A stretch of DNA of 60,076 nt, taken from contig UQVO01000010.1 in the NCBI GenBank assembly GCA_900544575.1, positions 1 through 60,076 of the forward strand. Direction: 5' to 3'. The DNA is from an uncultured Eubacteriales bacterium (GTDB lineage: Bacteria > Bacillota > Clostridia > Christensenellales > CAG-917). Shown piece by piece: positions 16,671-24,868 of this stretch. A model generated the notes under the pieces. It was not told the DNA's origin and made no database searches. It saw nothing but the letters and a program-made list of their open reading frames with translations. Every line of letters begins with the position of its first letter. Within the stretch, counting starts at the first letter, position 1. The position numbers were made by a program, and so were the translations under genes.

Positions 16671-17267
16671 TCAGTATAACTTGATACAACTCACCAGCAC
16701 GCCCTGAATGTCGCACTCGTCTAGTTCTATGTCTTTCATACGCTTGTTTTCGGGGTGCAGAATTATCTTGCCGTCACGGTGGAAAATGCGTTTCAGCGTG
16801 GCGTTTCCGTCCACCAACGCGACCACCACCTGACCGTCGTCCGCGCTGTTCTGCCGCCGCACCACGATGAGGTCGCCCTTCTGTATTCCGATGTCTTTCA
16901 TGCTGTCGCCGAAGGTGCGAAGGATAAACAGCTCCCCGCTCCCGAACAAATCTTTCGGGAAAGTGTAACTGCCCTCGATGTTCTCCACCGCGAAGTTAGG
17001 TTCGCCGCAGGCAATCTCGCCGAGCAGCGGCACCATGGTAGGCTCTCCGCCCGCCAGATTCGGCACGGTTTCAATCTTTCCGTCGGAGTCGCAATTCAGT
17101 CTGCCCTCTCGCTCCAACGCCTTGACATACCTCTGCACCGTCGCAAGCGAGCCGAGCCCCACCGCGTGCATAATCTGCCTGAAACTCGGCGCCCTGCCGA
17201 ACTCCCTCTGATATGCCACATTATATTCCGCGACCCTTTCGAGGACGTCCTCGCTCATCACTCGCAT
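16671..17267 (-). CDS. LexA-like self-cleaving repressor
   Basis: The 198-residue protein has an N-terminal winged helix (SFRQIMHAVGLGSLATVQRY) and a C-terminal S24 peptidase domain. The cleavage-site region reads GEIACGEPNF (cleavage expected at C-G), the catalytic serine is in FGDSMKDIG and the lysine in NATLKRIF. All catalytic residues are present. RecA-stimulated self-cleavage would relieve repression after DNA damage, as for LexA and many prophage repressors. Start ATG 17267 has GGAGTGAAG upstream. Its position in the mobile element and the palindrome over its own promoter favour an element repressor or element-borne LexA; it could also control the chromosome. Confidence 0.88.
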   Translation of the reverse strand: MRVMSEDVLERVAEYNVAYQREFGRAPSFRQIMHAVGLGSLATVQRYVKALEREGRLNCDSDGKIETVPNLAGGEPTMVPLLGEIACGEPNFAVENIEGSYTFPKDLFGSGELFILRTFGDSMKDIGIQKGDLIVVRRQNSADDGQVVVALVDGNATLKRIFHRDGKIILHPENKRMKDIELDECDIQGVLVSCIKLY

Positions 17268-17298
17268 ACTTCACTCCATTACAGAACGCGCCGTTTTG

Positions 17299-17340
17299 TT
17301 ATGTTTCCCACATAATAGCAAAAGCCAGTCCCCTTGTCAA
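17299..17340 (-). promoter_or_regulatory. lexA-like gene promoter with overlapping palindromic operator
   Basis: On the minus strand TTGACA (17340-17335), exactly 17 bases and TATTAT (17317-17312) make a near-consensus promoter. TTATGT-TTCCC-ACATAA (17299-17315) is a 6-base-arm palindrome covering the -10 and start point, the expected place for autorepression. A separate stem AGCCAGTC/GACTGGCT (17323-17350) overlaps the -35. Confidence 0.8.
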
Positions 17341-17418
17341 GAGACTGGCTAAATATATTTCAAACTTTGTTTCGTAACGCTTAATGTCGGGTGCCGAATA
17401 ATGTGTTTAAACAGCACC

Positions 17419-18561
17419 CTATTGGTCTTTAGGAGTTTTGTCGTCATCATTTCTGTCAATTTCAGAATCGTCACTCGCATCATCACTTTTCATATCGTCA
17501 TCAGATATTTGCCCTGCCGATATGTTGTTGACAATTGCATCCAACAATTTGATTCTATCTGTATCTGTTTGAAATAAAAATGATTGATCGAACAAGTGTT
17601 TCATTTTCTCTCCAACAGCAAGCGCATCTGCAATTGCTTTAGAACTCAAAAGCGACGAAAGCATACTAATGTTCTTCGTCACAACATCAAAATATGAAGA
17701 CAATTCGCAAATTTTATTGCCCACAAGGCTGTAAATGAATGAAGTATTGCTAGAAAGAATTTCCGCGCCTTCCTTTGTATCTTCCAGTACAACACTTTTA
17801 GCAATTTGTGCATCTATTTCTTTAATGGCTTTTCTTATGATCTTCACATCTGCTCGAAATTGTTTATCAGTAATTGTGTGAAAATGCATTGCCCTATGTC
17901 GAGCTTTGTTTATATCATTGTAATAATCCACCAAATTCCATTCTGAAAAATTTGGCTTTATTAATTTGCACCAAATGCTGTCCTCTTCGGTAATTTCCTT
18001 TATTTTTTCAATCAATTCTGTTTTCGTGCAACGTTCGATTTTATTCGTATCACTCAAAACGCTTTGGACTTTACGAATATATTTATCGTTGTTAAATATT
18101 AAACCGAACAAACTATTCAATGTCCACGCAGTAAACATATTGTATTTATCTTTATCGACGCCAATTTTATACTTGCCCGAAACATCGTTCATCTTCTTTT
18201 GAACATGTTCGCTTGCTGTTTTTTCCAAATCAAAAAACGCAAAATAGAGAATTTTCCTTAATTTATTTTCATATTCAGCTAACAATGGGAACAAATTAAC
18301 ACTATATTTGATTGAGGGTTCGTCCAGCATCAATTTAAATTTGGTCTGTTCAAGATTATCTATTGCGATATCTCTTGCTTGAGACAAATATTTTGCTTCT
18401 GTCAAACTTTTACCATCCCGCGATAAAGCCAAATAGTAATTGTTTTCCCCCGAGATTTTCTTTTTTACTATTTTAATGCCATTTCCTTTTGCGAATTTTG
18501 AAACCGCCGCTTTTGCCTTATCAGTCCCTTCTTTACCCTCTATAATAAATTGAACTTCCAT
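17419..18561 (-). CDS. AT-rich cargo protein with possible HEPN motif
   Basis: A 380-residue protein starts at ATG 18561 with AAAGGAG upstream. It has a basic N-terminal beta-like section (MEVQFIIEGKEG), then long helices rich in K, E and N. In the middle NDINKARHRAMHFH contains R-x4-H, preceded by an Asn/Asp, the active-site pattern of HEPN ribonucleases. HEPN proteins are common toxins and antiphage effectors. The C-terminus is an acidic tail (SDDASDDSEIDRNDDDK). Base composition is far more AT-rich than the structural genes, pointing to a recent passenger. One short motif is weak support, so function stays open. Confidence 0.55.
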   Translation of the reverse strand: MEVQFIIEGKEGTDKAKAAVSKFAKGNGIKIVKKKISGENNYYLALSRDGKSLTEAKYLSQARDIAIDNLEQTKFKLMLDEPSIKYSVNLFPLLAEYENKLRKILYFAFFDLEKTASEHVQKKMNDVSGKYKIGVDKDKYNMFTAWTLNSLFGLIFNNDKYIRKVQSVLSDTNKIERCTKTELIEKIKEITEEDSIWCKLIKPNFSEWNLVDYYNDINKARHRAMHFHTITDKQFRADVKIIRKAIKEIDAQIAKSVVLEDTKEGAEILSSNTSFIYSLVGNKICELSSYFDVVTKNISMLSSLLSSKAIADALAVGEKMKHLFDQSFLFQTDTDRIKLLDAIVNNISAGQISDDDMKSDDASDDSEIDRNDDDKTPKDQ

Positions 18562-18721
18562 AAACGACTCCTTTATGCTACTCCGTCACATCAAATGAAA
18601 TTAACCAATATTATGATCAACATTTAAGCAACTCTAACTATTTTAGTTCACAGACATATTAACACAATCCGATGGATAGGTAAATGGTTTCTATTTGTTT
18701 TAACGCCTGATTATTTCCAAT

Positions 18722-18878
18722 TTTGTCTTTCGGGGATGTGGGTATCGGGGGTGTTGGCGCGGGTCAAGGGCAAAAGATTTGCTTTTGACTGCAACACACG
18801 ATATTCCCACGCAAGTCTTTTGCTCTACCCTTGACCGCTTCGCCGCCCCCGATTTTCTCCTTGTTGTCGAAAGACAAA
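18722..18878. repeat. Long nested imperfect hairpin upstream of the excisionase/integrase genes
   Basis: Three nested complementary blocks face each other: TTTGTCTTTCG (18722-18732) with CGAAAGACAAA (18868-18878); ATCGGGGG (18744-18751) with CCCCCGAT (18846-18853); and GTCAAGGG plus CAAAAGATTTGC (18762-18782) with GCAAGTCTTTTG plus CCCTTGAC (18811-18835). Together they could form a roughly 160-base hairpin with a small loop. It precedes a gene with a good ribosome site and could act as a leader RNA, a single-strand origin or an attachment/regulatory site. Confidence 0.7.
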
Positions 18879-18901
18879 TCCAAAGACAAGGAGACTTTCT
18901 T

Positions 18902-19489
18902 ATGAACAACGAATTTACCCTTCCCGTTACTTACCCGTCGGTTACCCGTAACTTACCCGAAGTGACCAAATTACCTACCGTCACTTACCCGCAGGTTTCT
19001 CGCGGACGGGCGGCGGACTGCTCTATACTGCAACCGAAGGCGAAAAGGCAAAGCCGCACGCAAAGTAAGAAGCTTACCGGTTCGCTTTCGAATACGCAAA
19101 AAGGAGGAGAAATATATGACGGAAGCACGCAGAAGAAATACGGTTCGAATAAGAGGCGACGAACACAAATCGGTGCGGTTAGAATACGGAAAAACAGTCT
19201 TTCGGGACATATACGGAACAGTCACTTGAACGACATCAGAATCGAAGAACTCATCACCGCGGAAGCACGGCGGCTGAGCGAACAATTCGGCAAAGCATTC
19301 CTCGACTGTGAGGACATCGTGAAGCTCACGGGGCTCGGACGCGACAATGTGCGAGGACTTATGCACAAGCGTTGCTTCCCCGTGGTGAAAGCGGGCAACA
19401 GACAAGTGGTGAGCATACTTGCATTCGTCACCTGGCAGATGACGGAGTATCTGAAAGGAGAAAATTCTTATGGCAAACTCAAAATCTAA
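18902..19489 (+). CDS. Excisionase-like helix-turn-helix protein (start uncertain)
   Basis: The frame from ATG 18902 (AAGGAGACTTTCTT upstream) gives 195 residues. Only the C-terminal 85 residues look conserved: IRIEELITAEARRLSEQFGK, DCEDIVKLTGLGRDNVRGLM and HKRCFPVVKAGNRQVVSILA form the MerR/excisionase-type DNA-binding fold usual next to tyrosine integrases. The N-terminal part is low-complexity and overlies TTACCC repeats. A shorter protein starting at TTG 19226, overlapping the stop of the small gene at 19116-19229, is a serious alternative. Its end overlaps the integrase start by 20 bases. Expected role: bending DNA for excision. Confidence 0.65.
   Translation: MNNEFTLPVTYPSVTRNLPEVTKLPTVTYPQVSRGRAADCSILQPKAKRQSRTQSKKLTGSLSNTQKGGEIYDGSTQKKYGSNKRRRTQIGAVRIRKNSLSGHIRNSHLNDIRIEELITAEARRLSEQFGKAFLDCEDIVKLTGLGRDNVRGLMHKRCFPVVKAGNRQVVSILAFVTWQMTEYLKGENSYGKLKI
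18915..18991 (+). repeat. Phased TTACCC(G) repeats
   Basis: TTACCC or TTACCCG occurs at 18915, 18931, 18942, 18953 and 18985, with a TTACC at 18971. Three central copies are spaced 11 bases apart, one helical turn, so they face the same side of DNA. This is typical of arm-type or excisionase binding sites; because 11 is not a multiple of 3, the repeat is not explained by protein sequence. Confidence 0.6.
19116..19229 (+). CDS. Small basic protein encoded before the excisionase domain
   Basis: A 37-residue frame starts at ATG 19116 with AAAGGAGGAGAAATAT, the best ribosome site in the area. The product is basic (MTEARRRNTVRIRGDEHKSV). Its TGA overlaps TTG 19226, which could start a short excisionase by translational coupling. 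It is in a different frame from the 18902-19489 reading, so at most one of the two is the main product in this stretch. Confidence 0.45.
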   Translation: MTEARRRNTVRIRGDEHKSVRLEYGKTVFRDIYGTVT

Positions 19490-20708
19490 AACGAAAAAGA
19501 AGAAGGCCGTCCGCCGCGGGAAAAACGAGGGTTCAGTATACCAACGGAACGACGGACGGTGGTGCGCCGTAGTGTCTCTCGGATACGACAGCGACGGAAA
19601 ACGCGTGCGCAAAATCTTTTACGGCTGGACGCGCTCCGAAGTCGCGATGAAGATGACCGCCGCGCTGGGCGAAAAACTCAACGGCGGTCACGCTTCCGTC
19701 ATCAACGACGATTTGCGGACACTGATACACGACTGGCTTGTGACGTTCAAGCAGGCGAACGTCAGCCCTCGCACTTTCGAGACTGCGGAGATGCTCGCAA
19801 AGCTCCACGTCTACCCTCACATAGGCGAACTCAAACTCGCGCAGGTCACCCCGAACATCATTCAGGGCGTGTTGAACAAAATGTTGGTCGCGGGATACTC
19901 GCTGGCGTATGTACGCAAAGTCAAATTCCTGCTCAACCAGTTTTTCGCCTATGCGAAGGCAAACCGGTTCATCAACGACAATCCCGTATCGGAATGCATT
20001 GTCAAATCCACGCCCGAACACAAGGAACGCAAACAGGAAACGTACAAGGCAATCCCGATTGAAATCCGCGAGTATTTCCTCGAAGTCATCTCGAAAAACG
20101 ACTTCATGAAGGCTCTGTGTATGGTGCAGATGTTCGCGGGATTGCGCATCGGCGAAGCGCTTGCGCTGAAATGGAAAAACGTGGATTTCGACAACGGCAT
20201 CATTTCAATCGACTCCGCCGTCACCGAATTGCCCGTACGCAACTCGGAAGGCAAAATCGTAGACCACCGCACCGTAATTTCGGACACCAAAACGGCGGCA
20301 AGCGTGCGCGAAGTGCCTATGCCCAACATACTGAAAACCACTCTGCTCGAATGGAAGAAATCCCGTTGGGTGCAGCAGCGCACGACAGGCAAGTCGTTCA
20401 TCGGTCCGAACGATTTGGTGTTTGCCAACAACGAAGGCGAATTGCGGACATACACCGGCACGAAGACGATATTCCAACGCCTTATGAGTCAGAACGGCTT
20501 GGCGCCGTACAAGCTCCACTTCCATTCCTTGCGGCACACATATTCGAGTATGCTGTTCGAGTCGCGCGAAAACCCGAAAGTCATTCAGATGCTGCTCGGT
20601 CACAAAGACGTCACGACGACAATCCGCACCTACAACAGCGTAGACCGCTCCTACTTCAAGCAAGCCGTCGACAAACTCGACTCGAAATTCCACTTTGATG
20701 ACAACTGA
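19470..20708 (+). CDS. int: Tyrosine recombinase / integrase
   Basis: This 412-residue site-specific recombinase integrates and excises the element. A basic N-terminal DNA-binding domain (GSVYQRNDGRWCAVVSLGYD) is of the AP2-like integrase type. A core-binding helical domain follows at about residues 75-180. The catalytic domain shows R in AGLRIGEAL, H-x-x-R in HSLRHTYSS, H in LLGHKDV and the nucleophile Y in TIRTYNSVD. AAAGGAGAAAATTCTT precedes the ATG. All catalytic residues are present, so it should be active. It points toward tRNA-Thr at 23021, the likely integration neighbourhood, though no att core was found. Confidence 0.95.
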   Translation: MANSKSKTKKKKAVRRGKNEGSVYQRNDGRWCAVVSLGYDSDGKRVRKIFYGWTRSEVAMKMTAALGEKLNGGHASVINDDLRTLIHDWLVTFKQANVSPRTFETAEMLAKLHVYPHIGELKLAQVTPNIIQGVLNKMLVAGYSLAYVRKVKFLLNQFFAYAKANRFINDNPVSECIVKSTPEHKERKQETYKAIPIEIREYFLEVISKNDFMKALCMVQMFAGLRIGEALALKWKNVDFDNGIISIDSAVTELPVRNSEGKIVDHRTVISDTKTAASVREVPMPNILKTTLLEWKKSRWVQQRTTGKSFIGPNDLVFANNEGELRTYTGTKTIFQRLMSQNGLAPYKLHFHSLRHTYSSMLFESRENPKVIQMLLGHKDVTTTIRTYNSVDRSYFKQAVDKLDSKFHFDDN

Positions 20709-20725
20709 AAGCGCTTATACTTAAC

Positions 20726-20755
20726 AAAATCCCCCGCCACAAGGTGGGGGATTTT
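20726..20755 (+). terminator. Terminator after the integrase gene
   Basis: AAAATCCCCC and GGGGGATTTT arms enclose a short inner pairing, followed by ATTTA; 18 bases after the integrase stop. It would also work in reverse. Confidence 0.85.
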
Positions 20756-21124
20756 ATTTACTACCTATCTTCTCCACAGGCAAATCGTTATTCGCCTATC
20801 ACGCCCGATGGAATCCCGTTGCCAAACTCTCCACCGCCGACGAGCATTTTTAACAATCGACTCATCCAAAAATATCACGATGCGAAAAAGAAAAATTAAA
20901 CAGTTCGAGTCACACGAAAACCCGAAAGTCATTCATATGCTGCTCGGCCACAAAACCGTCTCGACGACAATCCATACCTACAACAGCGTAGACCGCCATT
21001 CCTTTTAGACTTTTTGAATGTCATCATACTTATTAATATTACAGTTTCATACCCCATTCATCCTAGTATTCAGACTCTGTAGAAAATTCAAATTAACTGT
21101 CATTCGAATAACGAATTTCAATTA
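20756..21124. other. Noncoding stretch around the integrase remnant
   Basis: Apart from the remnant at 20903-21008 I see no gene, RNA or strong promoter. The 140 bases before the remnant do not obviously resemble integrase sequence. Confidence 0.5.
20903..21008 (+). pseudogene. C-terminal remnant of a second, related integrase
   Basis: The translation FESHENPKVIHMLLGHKTVS and TTIHTYNSVDRHSF ending in TAG 21006-21008 copies the last catalytic part of the intact integrase (FESRENPKVIQMLLGHKDVT...TYNSVDRSYF). DNA identity is high (roughly nine in ten positions by eye). It includes the second catalytic histidine and the tyrosine but nothing upstream, so it is not functional. It is probably left from a related element that occupied the same site, or from a local duplication. 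Confidence 0.85.
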
Positions 21125-22201
21125 CTACCCTATTTTGTTTGATCCCTTAGAATTACACTCAATTATTGTTTCAACCATGTCCCAGTGTACCGTATCAATA
21201 AAATATTGGAAAGAATTGTGTGTAACCAGATGCCATATATACTTGTCAATCCATTCAAAATATTTTGATTTTCTTATAAACAAAGCCTTCCAAGACAGTT
21301 TCAATTCTACCCCTATCATTGCCTTGTAACTTTGGACTCGATGAATACTATTATGTAAATAATGCCTTACGAAATTATGAGGCAACACTTCCCCAAAGCC
21401 AGTAAAAACTGGCGTTAATTTTAATGCAAAAAGCGGATGCTTCAATTCTATTACATTACTGCTACTTTTAAAAATCCTGCATTTATTGGGTAAATTGAGT
21501 TCAAATCTTTCAAATAAAGCACCATTGGGCGCATACGCCATAACAACATTTGGCTCTTCTTTGTTACCAAAGGCCTCTCTTTCACTTGTTGGTTTTGCAA
21601 ATAACTCCAAAAAAATATTTCCCGTTACTAGATCTGGGACATCAATTTCTCTGATTTCATTGATTCTCTTCTTATTAAAATTTGGCTTATTAAAGTAGTC
21701 TACAGTTATTAATGAAAGCTCTTTCAACAGAAGATATTCTATTAGTTGATTTAAGAGGGCCGCTGATTGAGTAAGTACTACTTTCGTATTGCCCTTACCC
21801 GTATTTATGATGCCACTTAATCCTAAGTAGTCTTCAGCCCACAAACTTTTAATAGCCTTACTTTCGTTGCATGCGGCATCTAAATACCTTTTAAGGTTCT
21901 CTGAAAAATCATAGCCTGGAATTCTAATTAGCTCTTTTGCCTCTTCATCATAAGTTACTACACACTCAATTATTGTCTTGCTCTTTGCTTGAAGCAATTC
22001 TATCATACAAAGTAGAAAAACAGTTATGACAACCATAATGCCGCCTACGACTATGTAAATCCAATCGCCTTTATTGTCAATGTAACTAATTATCCCAGAA
22101 ACTATAAAATTAATGCCAATCGCAATTATTATTGCTGAAAGGACAAAATTTAAAGTTTTTGCTTGCACTTCCTTAATTTGTTTAATAGGTTTGATACTCA
22201 T
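21125..22201 (-). CDS. Two-helix membrane protein of unknown function
   Basis: Start is ATG 22201 (MSIKPIKQIKEVQAK), chosen for GGGAGGAGC upstream; the product has 358 residues. Two close transmembrane helices lie at about residues 20-41 and 47-70, with a short loop, then about 285 soluble residues on one side, mixed alpha/beta. I recognise no family. AT-rich codons and the position between an integrase remnant and tRNA-Thr mark it as island cargo. Two N-terminal helices with a soluble C-terminal domain is a layout seen in several antiphage membrane effectors, but also in many unrelated proteins. Confidence 0.7.
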   Translation of the reverse strand: MSIKPIKQIKEVQAKTLNFVLSAIIIAIGINFIVSGIISYIDNKGDWIYIVVGGIMVVITVFLLCMIELLQAKSKTIIECVVTYDEEAKELIRIPGYDFSENLKRYLDAACNESKAIKSLWAEDYLGLSGIINTGKGNTKVVLTQSAALLNQLIEYLLLKELSLITVDYFNKPNFNKKRINEIREIDVPDLVTGNIFLELFAKPTSEREAFGNKEEPNVVMAYAPNGALFERFELNLPNKCRIFKSSSNVIELKHPLFALKLTPVFTGFGEVLPHNFVRHYLHNSIHRVQSYKAMIGVELKLSWKALFIRKSKYFEWIDKYIWHLVTHNSFQYFIDTVHWDMVETIIECNSKGSNKIG

Positions 22202-22988
22202 TTTTTGCTCCTCCCATAAGTCGTATCGGCACTTTTTCATCTGTACACTCGTAGCACATTTAAGTCGATACACATTCTAGCAAATTTAATTATCTTTCTG
22301 TTGTCAGAAGTTTTGAGTTACAATAACACATGTTGCTAAACGATTTCCCGATCGCTTGAAAATAGGGCAATGAATCCTACATTAAAAAATTCATTTTAAC
22401 AATATCAACTATTTTGTCGATTATATTTCCATTTCATAATTGTTACATCTAAACGAATATTGCAATTGAATGTTCCCGAAATCGGGACGGAGAACAACTT
22501 CCCGACCATGAATTTAGAAGACAAACAGACTAGGTCGCAGAGCAATTTTTTGTAAGTAGTGTAAACTCTCGCAATATATCTTCCGTCTCATAATACCCCT
22601 GAAAAGACAAAATCCCGACAAGGTCGGGATATCAAAATCATTCCGATAAAACTACATAAGGATCTGCCTTATGTCGTCTCTTCGATGTCCAACATCCCTA
22701 AGCCGTTAATTTTATCTCGCGTTTGAATAATAACACATAAAACAATAAATGTCAATGCGAGGGAATAACCCCCTAATGATGCGATTCCCTGCATCGAAAA
22801 ATGATGACAGCCAAATGTAGCCAATGGGTGAAAAATAGGGGGTTTTAGGGCGGTTTGGGCAGGTCGGGAAAGGGAGATGGATTTTTGAAAAATTCAATCG
22901 AATTTTGACAATATATCTGACAGCCGATGGGCGTTTTTCTGACAGCCAATCGAATTTTGTCGATTGATTTTTAAAGTTTTAGAAAATG
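22202..22988. other. AT-rich noncoding region with short repeats
   Basis: No convincing gene in 790 bases. It contains a hairpin at 22612-22630, TGACAGCC(A/G)A at 22805, 22918 and 22940, and CAATCGAATTTTG at 22895-22907 and 22947-22959. The repeats cluster in the 200 bases next to the tRNA-Thr terminator and may be recombinase-binding or scar sequences. Confidence 0.5.
22612..22630 (-). terminator. Hairpin, possible minus-strand terminator
   Basis: ATCCCGAC-aag-GTCGGGAT is an 8-base perfect stem; on the minus strand it is followed by TTTTG. It would stop transcription coming from the tRNA side before the membrane-protein gene. Confidence 0.6.
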
Positions 22989-23017
22989 AAAAAAGCCCTG
23001 TAAACAGTGGCTTTTTT
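22989..23017 (-). terminator. tRNA-Thr terminator
   Basis: AAAAAAGCC/GGCTTTTTT with an inner CTGT/ACAG stem lies four bases beyond the tRNA 3' end and gives a T run on the minus strand; bidirectional by symmetry. Confidence 0.85.
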
Positions 23018-23020
23018 GAG

Positions 23021-23364
<344 letters not shown>

Positions 23365-23445
23365 CATTATGAGGGACAGGCTCTGCTCTTTCTTAAAAAA
23401 TATATCAAATGATGCGAGGGAGCGTATGAAGGAGCGGAAAATGGT

Positions 23446-24852
23446 TTATATGCGGTTGGGGGTCCAGAAGGCGCGCTGTTTTTCCATCACGGTGTCGAAA
23501 TGCCGGACGTATTCCAGCGGCTCTTTGTAGTTGGCGTTGCGCTCTATGAGGTTCAGGGCGGGCGTCACCTTTTTGCTTATCGCCGCGGCGCCTGCGGCAA
23601 ATACGGTCGTGTCCTCTTCCATTATGTCCATATTGTAAAGGCACGCTTTGCCGGGTTTTGTGTATCCCGCGTTTTCGAGATTGCCGCTGGTGTACTTTTG
23701 GCGGTACATATAATACGGCTCGTATCCGTCCGCGGTAAGGGCGCGGCAGGCATAATCCACCATACGCTCGGCAACCGCGTTTTCCGTGCTGCGGTATCCG
23801 CCGACGCGCAGGTCCGACCCCTTTTTGAGATAGAGAGTGTGCACGGTGACGTTTTCGGGCGCAAGCTCCGCCGCGCGGTCGACGGAGTAACGGAAATCCT
23901 CCTCGCTCTCGCCGGGAAGCATAGCGATAAGGTCCATATTTATGTCGAACCTGCCCTTTGCGAGCGCATAAGCCTTTTCCGTATCGGCGGCGGTATGCCG
24001 TCTGCCTATGCGCGTCAGCGTCGCGTCGTTGAACGTCTGCGGATTGACTGAAATACGCGTCACGCCGCGTGCGGCAAGCAGGGCGAGAACCTCTTCCGTA
24101 ATGGTGTCCGGTCTGCCCGCCTCAACCGTGAACTCAACCGCTCCCGTGCCGCCGCAAGCGGCGAGCACGTCGTCGAGCATAGGCAGCGGAAGCGCGGTGG
24201 GCGTGCCGCCGCCGATGTACACGGCACGGACGGAATAACCGTTTTTTCTTGCAGTTTCGCGCAGATAAAGTATCTCTTGCGTCAAATTGTCCGTATACGG
24301 CCGCAACAGCTTGCGCTGTCTGTCTATGGGCATCGACACGAAGGAACAATAGGCGCAGCGCGTCGGACAGAACGGCACGAAGACAAAGAGGTCGGCAATA
24401 CTTTCGGGCGAAGGATTGCGCAGCCCTTTCTGCTCGGCGACGATGCGCTCTATGAGAGCGAGCTTTTCGGGCCGCACGGAGAAATCGTGCAGAAAGGCGT
24501 CGTGCGCACTCTCACCCATCTCCGCGTAAAGTTTGGTGGGGCGTATGCCCGTAAGACAACCGTACGGCAGGCTGACCCCCGTCAAAAACACCAGGGTATC
24601 GTATATGGCGATTTTGAGAAAGCGTTTTTGCAGGCGTTTTGCCTCCGTTTCGTCTGCGGGGGCATAAGGAAAACGCGACGTCTTGACGAACTTTTCAAAC
24701 TTATCCGTCCTTATTTCCGTGCGGAATTCTCCGGGCAGAACGTCATATTTCACGGCAAGACAGAGGTCCTCGTCCGTGCGCTGTTCGAAGGCGCGGACGA
24801 GTTCCATAAGGTCGTTGCGGTAGTTGGGATTATCGCAGGAAAAATTTATCAT
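23446..24852 (-). CDS. hemZ: Coproporphyrinogen dehydrogenase HemZ-type radical SAM protein
   Basis: A 468-residue radical SAM enzyme of the oxygen-independent coproporphyrinogen III oxidase family, HemZ branch, expected to oxidise coproporphyrinogen III for heme synthesis. The iron-sulfur/SAM motif is CPTRCAYCSF near residue 170, followed by the glycine-rich YIGGGTPTALP. In Clostridia hemZ closes the recJ-relA-hydrolase cluster, as here, which supports the name over generic HemN-like proteins. The N-terminal 160-residue extension (MINFSCDNPNYRNDLMEL) is typical of HemZ. The frame is complete. No other heme gene is in the window, so the substrate in vivo is not certain. Confidence 0.88.
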   Translation of the reverse strand: MINFSCDNPNYRNDLMELVRAFEQRTDEDLCLAVKYDVLPGEFRTEIRTDKFEKFVKTSRFPYAPADETEAKRLQKRFLKIAIYDTLVFLTGVSLPYGCLTGIRPTKLYAEMGESAHDAFLHDFSVRPEKLALIERIVAEQKGLRNPSPESIADLFVFVPFCPTRCAYCSFVSMPIDRQRKLLRPYTDNLTQEILYLRETARKNGYSVRAVYIGGGTPTALPLPMLDDVLAACGGTGAVEFTVEAGRPDTITEEVLALLAARGVTRISVNPQTFNDATLTRIGRRHTAADTEKAYALAKGRFDINMDLIAMLPGESEEDFRYSVDRAAELAPENVTVHTLYLKKGSDLRVGGYRSTENAVAERMVDYACRALTADGYEPYYMYRQKYTSGNLENAGYTKPGKACLYNMDIMEEDTTVFAAGAAAISKKVTPALNLIERNANYKEPLEYVRHFDTVMEKQRAFWTPNRI

Positions 24853-24868
24853 TCGCGTGCGCCCGCCC

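Noticed and set aside
18915..18991. CRISPR-like array from TTACCCG repeats
   Set aside because: Units are only 6-7 bases with irregular short spacing and no cas genes; binding-site array fits better.
22712..22897. 61-codon minus-strand frame next to tRNA-Thr
   Set aside because: No ribosome site, no recognisable sequence, and it runs through low-complexity repeats.
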